Part shown: positions 1 through 6,310 of the stretch, one piece after another
How positions within the stretch are numbered: the stretch's first letter is position 1
How the letters are laid out: each line of letters begins with the position of its first letter
Assembly: GCA_017396145.1 (NCBI GenBank)
Contig: JAFQMS010000046.1
Coordinates: forward strand, 1-34,582
Direction: 5' to 3'
DNA: 34,582 bases
Source: Lachnospiraceae bacterium
GTDB taxonomy: Bacteria > Bacillota > Clostridia > Lachnospirales > Lachnospiraceae
Program-made: the position numbers and the translations under genes
Notes under the pieces: generated by a model
Databases searched by the model: none
What the model was told of the DNA's origin: nothing
The model's input: the letters and a program-made list of their open reading frames with translations, nothing else

Positions 1-20
1 CATAAATCGTTCCCTCTCAA
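1..20 (-). CDS. Start codon and ribosome binding site of a gene leaving the window
   Basis: Bases 1-3 read CAT, which is an ATG on the minus strand. About 8 nt upstream of it lies a good Shine-Dalgarno sequence, GAGAGGG. This suggests that a minus-strand gene begins here and runs off the left edge. Only its start codon is visible, so nothing can be said of its product. It would be downstream of, and co-directional with, the small membrane protein genes at 87-317 and 453-617. Confidence 0.4.
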
Positions 21-86
21 ATTAAAGTTTGTTTATCGGTTGTATCATACCATGGAATGGCGAAGTTTTTAAAAATGGAACTTATA

Positions 87-317
87 TCAGGGCAACCAGA
101 ACAGCAAATCCAGGAAGTTCAACAGTGCATTGGTAAATTTTTCGCTCAACTTACACAGTTTCACTGCACTTCCCAAAATCAGATAAATACTGACTATACA
201 GATCATCAAACCTACTATCCCATCCGGTTTCTGAAATATAAACACTTCAGATACAAATACCGACAGTCCTAAAATCAATAAAAAACTGTACAAAATTAAT
301 TTGTTCTTTCTTTTCAT
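87..317 (-). CDS. Small two-helix membrane protein, unknown function
   Basis: A 76-residue protein beginning MKRKNKLILYSFLL. The frame stays open upstream to 416, but I start at 317, where a lysine-rich N-terminus leads straight into a hydrophobic helix. An AGAGG-like ribosome binding site lies about 9 nt upstream. Two hydrophobic stretches (about residues 6-27 and 33-50) predict two membrane helices with short loops. There are no motifs I recognise. The next gene upstream on the same strand (453-617) is another tiny membrane protein, so the two may form a small operon. It is short enough that chance ORF status cannot be excluded, although the start context and hydrophobicity pattern look real. 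Confidence 0.5.
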   Translation of the reverse strand: MKRKNKLILYSFLLILGLSVFVSEVFIFQKPDGIVGLMICIVSIYLILGSAVKLCKLSEKFTNALLNFLDLLFWLP

Positions 318-452
318 AATACGGCCTCTGTCAAGTTTATCTAACAAACATATCATAATTTTTACCCTAAGCAAATTAAGACGGCGGAGCTTTTGAAATA
401 CGTGTTGCACCAACATTCAACGCCTATTCAGCTCGACAAATTGGGATTTGGC

Positions 453-617
453 TTATTTCTTTTTATAAAATACAAATGCTCCGCACAAGCATCCTCCAGC
501 CAATAACAGAGAGGACAACCATCCTTCATGGGTATTTACAATATGGTTAATAGTACCTGCCAGAAAGCAGCCTGCTGCTATTACAAATAGGACACAAAGA
601 ATCTTGTTAATTTTCAT
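453..617 (-). CDS. Small two-helix membrane protein, unknown function
   Basis: A 54-residue protein beginning MKINKILCVLFVIAAGC and ending in a KKK tail. Its two hydrophobic segments (about residues 4-21 and 33-50) are separated by a short polar loop with a Gly-Trp. The start at 617 is chosen because a GAGGGAGA ribosome binding site sits about 9 nt upstream and a promoter lies just beyond. The longer open frame to 698 would run through that promoter. The cysteine near residue 17 resembles a weak lipobox but is followed by a second hydrophobic segment, so a plain membrane protein is more likely. Function is unknown. Confidence 0.6.
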   Translation of the reverse strand: MKINKILCVLFVIAAGCFLAGTINHIVNTHEGWLSSLLLAGGCLCGAFVFYKKK

Positions 618-657
618 AATCGTAATCTCCCTCGTAAAATTCTTATTTATCAAATAG

Positions 658-685
658 ATTATACCATAAATATGTGGGATTTCAA
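658..685 (-). promoter_or_regulatory. SigA-type promoter for the small membrane protein gene
   Basis: On the minus strand, a -35 TTGAAA (685-680) and a -10 TATAAT (663-658) are separated by 16 bp. Transcription would start near 651, giving a leader of about 34 nt before the ATG at 617. Confidence 0.6.
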
Positions 686-765
686 CCGCTCGAACCAACC
701 TTTCACAGAAACAGTTTGGAAGATGCTATTCCAGATAGAGATATACTCAATAAAAAAAGAGTAGT

Positions 766-811
766 AATAAAAAAATAACACCAGCCTTTATTGTATTAAT
801 AAAGGCTGGTG
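766..811 (-). terminator. Intrinsic terminator of the lipocalin-like lipoprotein gene
   Basis: A perfect 14-bp stem (779-792 with 798-811, GC-rich at its base: CACCAGCC/GGCTGGTG) closes a 5-nt loop. On the minus strand it is followed by a U-rich run (about 778-766). It lies 26 nt past the stop codon of the lipoprotein gene at 838-1167. Confidence 0.9.
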
Positions 812-837
812 AATTTGTTTAATATCTGTAAAGAGAA

Positions 838-1167
838 TTACTCTGCTCTCTTAAGTTCTACAGTTTCATCATCCAACGTAAGTGTTAAAGTATCTCCGTC
901 GATTTCGAAAGTTCCCTTAGCATCGGCTTTTTCTCCAAACATTTCCATAGACATAGTGATTTCATCACCATCAACTTCATATTCAAATTCTATAGAAACT
1001 CCGCCCTGCTTTACGCTTCCTTTACCGTCATCGCCAAATTCATAAGTTACTTCTTTGCCGTCTTCTTCCATTACCCATTCACCTTCGATTGAACCGCTAC
1101 AAGCAACTAAAGATAATGACATTGCAAGTACAAGTGCTAATGCAAAAACTCTTTTAAACATTTTCAT
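838..1167 (-). CDS. Small secreted lipoprotein with lipocalin-like beta domain
   Basis: A 109-residue protein. Residues 1-22 form a lipoprotein signal peptide with lipobox LVAC and lipidated Cys23, so it should sit on the outer face of the membrane. The mature part is acidic. It alternates short beta strands with DGD/DGK turns (for example GEWVMEEDGKEVTYEFGDDG, then DGDEITMSM and DGDTLTLTL), the pattern of small lipocalin-like/DUF5640-type domains common in Lachnospiraceae. Ligand and role are unknown. The start at 1167 has a GGAGGT ribosome binding site 8 nt upstream. It is a single-gene unit, with its own promoter (1223-1251) and a strong terminator (779-811). It is divergent from the WYL regulator at 1431, which is a candidate controller (inference only). 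Confidence 0.85.
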   Translation of the reverse strand: MKMFKRVFALALVLAMSLSLVACSGSIEGEWVMEEDGKEVTYEFGDDGKGSVKQGGVSIEFEYEVDGDEITMSMEMFGEKADAKGTFEIDGDTLTLTLDDETVELKRAE

Positions 1168-1201
1168 AATTTAAACCTCCGTAAAATAAAATATGTAATT
1201 T

Positions 1202-1254
1202 GTTACCACAGTAACTAACAAAATTATACAATGTAATTAGGAGACTTGCAAGTC
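1202..1254 (-). promoter_or_regulatory. Promoter of lipoprotein gene with palindrome on its -35 box
   Basis: On the minus strand, a -35 TTGCAA (1251-1246) and a -10 TATAAT (1228-1223) are separated by 17 bp. A perfect 12-bp palindrome, GACTTGCAAGTC (1243-1254), coincides with the -35 box, as expected of a repressor operator. Transcription would start near 1216. The first transcribed bases then form a small hairpin, GTTAC-N4-GTAAC (1202-1215), at the 5' end of the mRNA. Confidence 0.65.
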
Positions 1255-1436
1255 AAAAAGATTAGAATGTAATTAAAAATAGTCAGAAGTACCTTTGAAT
1301 AATATTGAAAAAAATATGATAAAATGTTATCTTTTAATGGTAGGGTAAATAGTTTGATATTAAGTAAAATAAAGGGTTGACAAAACATTGCAGTGTGAAA
1401 TGAGTCCCAAAATGTGTACAGAGAGGATGAGTGCTT

Positions 1437-2426
1437 ATGCCTAAAGGTGCTAATCAAAAATTAAAACTTATTTATTTGATTAAAATACTAACGGAACTTA
1501 CAGATGAAAAACATAAACTTACAATGCCGCAGATTATCACTGAACTAGGTAGGTATGGCATAACTGCGGAAAGAAAGAGTATATATGATGACATTGAAAA
1601 TATGAGACAACTAGGAATAGAAGTTAATATGACTCAAGAAGGGAGAAACTTCTATTACAACATGGTGGGTAGGCAGTTTGAACTTGCAGAGTTAAAACTG
1701 CTTGTAGATGCCATTCAGTCATCAAAATTTATAACAAAACGAAAGTCAGATGAACTTATAAAAAAACTTGAAAAGTATGTGAGCAAATATGAGGCAACTA
1801 CCCTCAACAGACAGATTATGGTAAGTGGTAGGATAAAAACCATGAATGAGAGTATTTATTATAATGTGGATGAACTTCATGAGGCTATTGCAGAGAATAA
1901 AAAAATAAAGTTTAAGTATTTAGAGTGGAATTTAAAGAAGGAGTTAGTAGCAAGAAAGGACGGTGCAGATTACATAGTAAGTCCATGGGCGCTTTTATGG
2001 GACGACGAAAACTATTATCTTGTGGCATATGATGAGGAAAAAGGTATTATGAAGCATTATCGTGTGGACAAGATGAAGAATATAAGAAGTCTTGATGAAA
2101 AGAGACTTGGAGAAGATGTTTTCAAGAATATCAAGATATCTCAGTATCAGGAACGCAACTTTGGAATGTACTCAGGAGAGGATTCAAGGGTAGTCTTAAA
2201 GGTTAGTAATGATAAGATTGGAGTTATAGTGGATAGATTTGGAAAAGAAATACCGCTGATGAAGCATGAGGAAGGATATTTTAGAACCACAGTGTCCGTG
2301 GCAATGAGTGACCAGTTTTTAGGCTGGATATTTGCCCTAGGTGACAGTGTACAGATAGTCGATCCGCCATCAGCAGTGGACAGGATGAAGGAGCATATTA
2401 AAAAAATAGGAAAAATGTACGAATAG
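1437..2426 (+). CDS. WYL-domain transcriptional regulator
   Basis: About 329 residues. The N-terminal 60 or so residues form a winged helix-turn-helix of the HTH_11/DeoR-like type (LKLIYLIKILTELT..., then RKSIYDDIENMRQLG as recognition helix). The middle and C-terminal parts (about residues 130-225) carry the WYL ligand-sensing domain, with the hallmark IVSPWALLWDDENYYLVAYDE and a following HYRVDKM. WYL proteins sense nucleic acid or nucleotide-like ligands and regulate DNA repair, defence and other genes; the target here is not known. The start may be GTG at 1431 or ATG at 1437. The AGAGAGG at 1420-1426 is 4 nt from the first and 10 nt from the second, and I prefer the ATG. The lipoprotein gene at 2439 follows after 12 nt and is probably co-transcribed. 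The divergent lipoprotein gene upstream is a plausible target. Confidence 0.9.
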   Translation: MPKGANQKLKLIYLIKILTELTDEKHKLTMPQIITELGRYGITAERKSIYDDIENMRQLGIEVNMTQEGRNFYYNMVGRQFELAELKLLVDAIQSSKFITKRKSDELIKKLEKYVSKYEATTLNRQIMVSGRIKTMNESIYYNVDELHEAIAENKKIKFKYLEWNLKKELVARKDGADYIVSPWALLWDDENYYLVAYDEEKGIMKHYRVDKMKNIRSLDEKRLGEDVFKNIKISQYQERNFGMYSGEDSRVVLKVSNDKIGVIVDRFGKEIPLMKHEEGYFRTTVSVAMSDQFLGWIFALGDSVQIVDPPSAVDRMKEHIKKIGKMYE

Positions 2427-2438
2427 GAGAAACAGAAG

Positions 2439-3161
2439 ATGAAGAAAAGAATTTTAGTTTTATTAATGATGATATCAATGGTTGCTGTTTTATTAGCCGC
2501 TTGTGGTAAGGAGGATAAGGAGTCTTCAACTGAAAATAATAACAAAGATACACAAAATACCACAGATAAGAAGCAAGAAGAAGATGATAAGGATGGGGAA
2601 GATAAAGATGAGGAAGATAAAGAAGTGTCTGGAGATTTTACTTTAAGTGATACATCAGATTTAGAAGTAAAATACCGTGGTCAGACAGTGGAAGAGTTTG
2701 TTATGACAGGTGCTGAAATCAGAGGGTATACAGGCGTTGGAGGTTATTATGATTTTAGGGGTATTAACGAAGAAAAGGGAGAAATCTATACATTTACCTT
2801 ATCAGGAGAAGGACTTAAAGAAAAACTAGATGATATGGAGTTTACTGATGACTATGAAGATGTAATTGGTGAGTTTGAAATAGACTCAATAGAAGTTATT
2901 TTGGTTAATGACCCTGCTTTACAAGAATTTGTAGGAATAACTGTAGAGGATTTTGAAAAGGCAGGATTTGATATAACAGGATTTGCTAATATGGGAGATT
3001 TTGTTTTAACTACGCAAACCAAGTCAGGACATAATATTTCAATTACTTTAGAGGGAGATGCTAAAGAAAAATACGAGTCTATAGAAGAACCTTTTGACGC
3101 AGATATGGGTGCAGAATTTGCTCAATTTGTAATAAAAACCGTAGAGTTTAGCGTATACTAA
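2439..3161 (+). CDS. Lipoprotein, unknown function
   Basis: A 240-residue protein. Residues 1-21 form a signal peptide and LAAC is the lipobox (Cys22). A long charged linker follows (about residues 23-62, very rich in Glu, Asp and Lys), of the kind that tethers a domain away from the membrane. The rest appears to hold two similar units: one around SDLEVKYRGQTVEEFVMTGAEIRGY and a second around LQEFVGITVEDFEKAGFDITGF. Both continue with strand-rich sequence, which suggests an internal duplication. I do not recognise the family. The ATG is preceded by GGAG about 9 nt upstream and lies 12 nt after the WYL regulator, so the regulator and this lipoprotein likely form one unit. Confidence 0.8.
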   Translation: MKKRILVLLMMISMVAVLLAACGKEDKESSTENNNKDTQNTTDKKQEEDDKDGEDKDEEDKEVSGDFTLSDTSDLEVKYRGQTVEEFVMTGAEIRGYTGVGGYYDFRGINEEKGEIYTFTLSGEGLKEKLDDMEFTDDYEDVIGEFEIDSIEVILVNDPALQEFVGITVEDFEKAGFDITGFANMGDFVLTTQTKSGHNISITLEGDAKEKYESIEEPFDADMGAEFAQFVIKTVEFSVY

Positions 3162-3257
3162 TGTGATGCTTAAGTAATGGCAGGGGATAGTTACATATTG
3201 TACTGTTAAGAATTAATATGTGCTAATACAGATATATGCGGAAAGGAGAGTGAGGGA

Positions 3258-4853
3258 ATGGAGTTAGGTCTGTTATTGGCGGCTATGATAATATTCATAT
3301 GTATCGGATTTCACTACTGGTCGAATAAGATTGGCGTTCCCGGACTTTTTGTTTTTATATGTTTAGGAATGATATTTGGAAGCGATGGGTTAGTTAAAAT
3401 TCCATTTGATAATTATGAAGTTGCTAATCAGATATGTTCATTTGCGCTTATTTTTATAATGTTTTACGGTGGGGCAGGCACCAAATGGAGTGCTGCAAAG
3501 CCCATTGCCATAAAGGCTATTGTATTATCAGGTATGGGTACTTTTCTTACTGCGGGATTTGTAGGTACTTTTTGTTACTTTGCTTTAGGGTTTGAAGTGC
3601 TTGAGAGTTTTTTAATAGGGGCTGTTATTTGTTCAACGGATGCAGCGTCTGTTTTCTCTATACTTCGTTCTAAAAAGATGAACTTAAAGTATTCCACGGC
3701 TTCGCTTTTAGAGGTGGAAAGTGGAAGTAATGACCCATTCTCATATATGCTTACAGTGGTTATTCTTTCTATGATGAATGGAAAAGATATGGAGGTTATG
3801 GATGTTTTAGGACTCCTATTTAAGCAAATATCAATAGGTGTTATTTGCGGAATTGGAATAGCGTTTATGACCAGATTTACAGTAAGACACTTTGACATAA
3901 AATCAACAGGTTTTGGGCCTTCATTTACAGTGGCGGTAGCACTCATATCATATGCACTGCCTGCTTTTATAGGAGGAAATGGATATCTGTCTGTATACAT
4001 AACCGGATTTGTGGTAGGAAATATTCGCATACCTAACAAGAAGAATGTTATTCAGTTTTTTGATGGTATTACAGGGCTTATGCAGATGTTACTATTCTTT
4101 TTATTAGGTCTTTTATCATTTCCTTCCCAACTTCCTAATATTATGGGTGTGGCACTGGTTATAGCTTTGTTTTTAACATTAGTGGCAAGACCTGTGGCGG
4201 TGTTTATGACATTAATGCCTTTTAGGTGTAAGATAAGACAGCAGTTATTTGTGTCATGGGCAGGAATGAGAGGTGTTGCATCAATTGTATTTGCCATTAT
4301 GGCGGTAAACAATCCTGCATCTTTGGATAATGATATTTTTCATATAGTTTTCTTTATAGTGTTGTTTTCAATTCTTGTACAAGGTACCTTGTTGCCGATA
4401 GTGGCTAAGAAACTGAATATGATTGACTTAAGCGGGGACGTTATGAAAACATTTACAGATTATGCTGACGAGGTACCAATACAGTATATACAGTTTACTC
4501 TTAATGCCGGACATAAATGGGAAAACAAAGAATTGTCACAAGTTGTACTGCCACCGGAATCTATATTGGTTCTTATTATCAGAAAGGGTGAAAAAGTTAT
4601 TCCTAAAGGAAATACAAAACTTTTAGCGGGAGATACCATTGTAATAAGCGGAAGGGCAGGAAGTAAAGTTAAAGGAGTTAATCTTGTAGAAAAAGAACTT
4701 GACTGTGGTAGTGAGTGGGTAAATAAAAAGATATCAGATATTCCAGCTAACAATAATCTTATAGTAATGGTAAAGAGAGGTGACAATGTATTGATTCCAA
4801 GAGGAAATACATTGCTTCATGAAGGTGATATTTTAGTAGTGAGTAAAATGTAA
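3258..4853 (+). CDS. nhaP2: CPA1 cation/proton antiporter with two RCK_C domains (NhaP2/CvrA type)
   Basis: A 531-residue membrane antiporter, probably exchanging K+ or Na+ for H+ across the cytoplasmic membrane. Residues 1 to about 390 are a 12-13 helix Na+/H+ exchanger domain. It shows the CPA1 signature STDAASVFSIL (Ser126-Thr-Asp128) and the paired ion-binding residues in ESGSNDP (Asn158-Asp159). The ND pair is typical of electroneutral CPA1 exchangers. A cytoplasmic tail carries two RCK_C/TrkA-C modules (about residues 405-470 and 475-531), each with the GD(T/I)(I/L)VVSG-like strand. These domains bind nucleotides or ions, cyclic di-AMP in several Firmicute transporters, so regulation by c-di-AMP is possible but inferred. 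AAGGAG lies upstream of the ATG. The gene appears monocistronic, ending at a bidirectional terminator (4857-4893). Confidence 0.9.
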   Translation: MELGLLLAAMIIFICIGFHYWSNKIGVPGLFVFICLGMIFGSDGLVKIPFDNYEVANQICSFALIFIMFYGGAGTKWSAAKPIAIKAIVLSGMGTFLTAGFVGTFCYFALGFEVLESFLIGAVICSTDAASVFSILRSKKMNLKYSTASLLEVESGSNDPFSYMLTVVILSMMNGKDMEVMDVLGLLFKQISIGVICGIGIAFMTRFTVRHFDIKSTGFGPSFTVAVALISYALPAFIGGNGYLSVYITGFVVGNIRIPNKKNVIQFFDGITGLMQMLLFFLLGLLSFPSQLPNIMGVALVIALFLTLVARPVAVFMTLMPFRCKIRQQLFVSWAGMRGVASIVFAIMAVNNPASLDNDIFHIVFFIVLFSILVQGTLLPIVAKKLNMIDLSGDVMKTFTDYADEVPIQYIQFTLNAGHKWENKELSQVVLPPESILVLIIRKGEKVIPKGNTKLLAGDTIVISGRAGSKVKGVNLVEKELDCGSEWVNKKISDIPANNNLIVMVKRGDNVLIPRGNTLLHEGDILVVSKM

Positions 4854-4856
4854 AAT

Positions 4857-4893
4857 AAAAAGTGTCATGAGAATTTTTTTCATGGCACTTTTT
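4857..4893. terminator. Bidirectional intrinsic terminator
   Basis: A 14-nt stem with one G-U pair (4857-4870 with 4880-4893) has A-runs on the left and T-runs on the right. It therefore terminates both the antiporter gene arriving on the plus strand and the acyltransferase gene arriving on the minus strand. It begins 4 nt after the antiporter stop codon. Confidence 0.9.
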
Positions 4894-4901
4894 GATTTAT
4901 G

Positions 4902-5426
4902 TTAGAGATTGTATTTATTCATCAAATATTGTTTTTTATCTTTTAGACTCAAATTCTTTGTAGGTTCTACATTATCTTTGTTCTTTTCGTAGTACTCGTC
5001 TATTGTTTCTATGACTTTAGCAGGCACACCGACAACTATACTGTTGTCTGGAATGTCTTTGGTTACTACCGCGTTACATCCGATAATACAATTGTTGCCT
5101 ATGGTTACCCCTGGCATTATGGTAACATTCATGCCTATGTGTACATTATCTTTTATAGTTATAGGTCCAAATTTATCAGCATTTTCAAGTTTGTTTAGAT
5201 TGCGCAAAACCCACATTCCACCATCGTGGGTTATAAAGGTTACATTTCTTGCAACTCGGACATTGTTACCTAAAGTAATAAGATAGGGTTCACTACCCCA
5301 GAAAACATTGGCTGAAATGTCGCTTCCATTTCCAATTCGAATTCCCTTTTTCCTTAAAAGATTGGCTCTATTGTTATTTGTAGAATGTTTAAGTCGCAGA
5401 TTAAAAATAAAGTTCGATAATCCCAT
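4902..5426 (-). CDS. Left-handed beta-helix acyltransferase (CatB/WbbJ-like)
   Basis: A 174-residue trimeric hexapeptide-repeat acyltransferase, probably transferring acetyl from acetyl-CoA to a sugar or similar acceptor. The hexapeptide pattern is clear between about residues 30 and 140: RIGNGSDISANVFWG, then PITIKDNVHIGMNVTIMPGVTIGNNCIIGCNAVVTKDIPDNSIVVGVPAKVI. The FITHDGG element supplies the likely catalytic His. The NSIVVGVPAKVI tail is typical of the family. Similar genes occur in capsule and lipopolysaccharide-type clusters, but no glycosyltransferase genes are nearby, so the acceptor is unknown. The start is supported by an AAAGGA ribosome binding site. The gene has its own promoter just after the amidase stop codon, and a hairpin (5439-5459) in its leader. 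Confidence 0.9.
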   Translation of the reverse strand: MGLSNFIFNLRLKHSTNNNRANLLRKKGIRIGNGSDISANVFWGSEPYLITLGNNVRVARNVTFITHDGGMWVLRNLNKLENADKFGPITIKDNVHIGMNVTIMPGVTIGNNCIIGCNAVVTKDIPDNSIVVGVPAKVIETIDEYYEKNKDNVEPTKNLSLKDKKQYLMNKYNL

Positions 5427-5438
5427 AAGAATCCTTTC

Positions 5439-5459
5439 CTGTCTTGGTAATCAAGACAG
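5439..5459 (-). promoter_or_regulatory. Leader hairpin next to the acyltransferase ribosome binding site
   Basis: CTGTCTTG (5439-5446) and CAAGACAG (5452-5459) are perfect 8-bp arms around a 5-nt loop. On the minus-strand transcript the stem ends directly against the GAAAGGA ribosome binding site, so it may tune translation or act as a DNA operator about 20 bp downstream of the transcription start. Confidence 0.55.
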
Positions 5460-5484
5460 TGTTTTAGTGTATTTTACTTTTGAC

Positions 5485-5513
5485 ATAGTAACAAAAGGAG
5501 AAGTTTTTGTCAA
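5485..5513 (-). promoter_or_regulatory. SigA-type promoter of the acyltransferase gene
   Basis: On the minus strand, a perfect -35 TTGACA (5513-5508) and a -10 TACTAT (5490-5485) are separated by 17 bp. The -35 box directly abuts the stop codon of the amidase gene (5514-5516), so the acyltransferase is transcribed independently of the amidase. The leader is about 50 nt. Confidence 0.75.
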
Positions 5514-6254
5514 TTAAGAAGATATATAGTTTCCTTTTGCATAACCAATATGTCCATCATAGTTTACCAAATACCAGTTTTCCCATTTGCCTAGAATTAA
5601 CAAAGGACTGTTGTCGGGAGCAGTGGTAATTACTTTTGCTTCCATAGATGGTTTTTCTCTAATATTTAGATTGCCTCCATTAGTATCAACCCTTGCTTCG
5701 TAGGGAGAAACAATATCAAAGATAAAAGGAATATCAAAGTAGTAAGTAAGGCTTTGTACTATGTTTTTTGCGATAGATGTAATGTTATCTTTTATCCACT
5801 GCGCATCTTCTGTATTGTCGTGATATGCTATTTCCATAAGTACAGCAGGTGAAGTAGTCATGTTAAGTTCCGCCAAAGAGTCGGTAGAAACGGCTTTTAC
5901 TTTATCAGGATTAGGGTAAATTGTTTTAAAATTGTCTGCAATGATGTTGGCAGCATTTTCGCCTTCATAACTACCAGTTTTGTAGTAAACATCTGTACCG
6001 GTTAACACTCCGCTTAAAGAAGGAGGAGCGGCATTAGAATGAAGTGCGAGATGCAAATCGTAATTACCCATATTTGAAGATTTTATGGCATCTCTAAGGG
6101 AACCATTTTCGTCACTTCTATCAAAATGTATTCCGTTAGCGATAAGATAAGGTTCCATTGCATCTGCAATAAGGTTCATGTACTGCTGTTCGTTACCACC
6201 ATTTACATATTCGTTAAATGGTTGAAGAGAAGGGCTTAAAAATAAATAAGGCAT
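5514..6254 (-). CDS. N-acetylmuramoyl-L-alanine amidase (Amidase_3-like) with C-terminal SH3b domain
   Basis: A 246-residue peptidoglycan hydrolase, predicted to cut the amide bond between MurNAc and L-Ala. Residues 1 to about 170 resemble Amidase_3. Glu22 (GGNEQQYM) and His72 (LHSNA) fit two zinc ligands, and Glu141 (LMEIAYHDN) fits the catalytic acid. The usual first motif (PGHGG, with a His ligand) is replaced by LSPSLQ, which I associate with a clostridial branch of the family. Residues about 185-246 form an SH3b cell-wall-binding domain (NLNIREKPSMEAKVI...GYAKGNYI). No signal peptide is seen, so export would need lysis, a non-classical route or action in the mother cell. The start codon lies inside a strong hairpin (6250-6287), so expression is likely conditional. 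The upstream neighbour is glycerate kinase, 56 nt away. Confidence 0.85.
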   Translation of the reverse strand: MPYLFLSPSLQPFNEYVNGGNEQQYMNLIADAMEPYLIANGIHFDRSDENGSLRDAIKSSNMGNYDLHLALHSNAAPPSLSGVLTGTDVYYKTGSYEGENAANIIADNFKTIYPNPDKVKAVSTDSLAELNMTTSPAVLMEIAYHDNTEDAQWIKDNITSIAKNIVQSLTYYFDIPFIFDIVSPYEARVDTNGGNLNIREKPSMEAKVITTAPDNSPLLILGKWENWYLVNYDGHIGYAKGNYISS

Positions 6255-6287
6255 ATACTAAAATCCTTTTTTATTTTAGTATATGCC
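6250..6287 (-). terminator. Terminator-like hairpin containing the amidase start codon
   Basis: Perfect 15-bp arms (6250-6264 and 6273-6287) close an 8-nt loop. On the minus strand the descending arm is followed by TTATTTATTTTT, so the element is a good intrinsic terminator for the glycerate kinase gene, whose stop codon is 24 nt away. The amidase ATG (6254-6252) is inside the stem, its AAAAAAGG ribosome binding site is the loop, and its first codons encode the U-rich run. Confidence 0.8.
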
Positions 6288-6310
6288 CTGAGATTTAGAA
6301 TATGATTTGT

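Noticed and set aside
57..272. 71-residue plus-strand open frame
   Set aside because: It is antisense to the small membrane protein gene, and the reverse-strand frame has the better start and hydrophobicity pattern.
1377..1405. TTGACA at 1377-1382 as the WYL gene promoter
   Set aside because: The -35 is perfect but no acceptable -10 lies 16-18 bp downstream. An extended -10 at 1317-1325 is an equally weak alternative, so I do not assign a promoter.
2147..2563. 138-residue minus-strand open frame
   Set aside because: It is antisense to the WYL regulator and lipoprotein genes, has no ribosome binding site, and reads as a shadow of their codon pattern.
3575..4039. 154-residue minus-strand open frame
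   Set aside because: It lies fully antisense inside the antiporter gene, has an implausible composition for a protein of this organism and no start signals.
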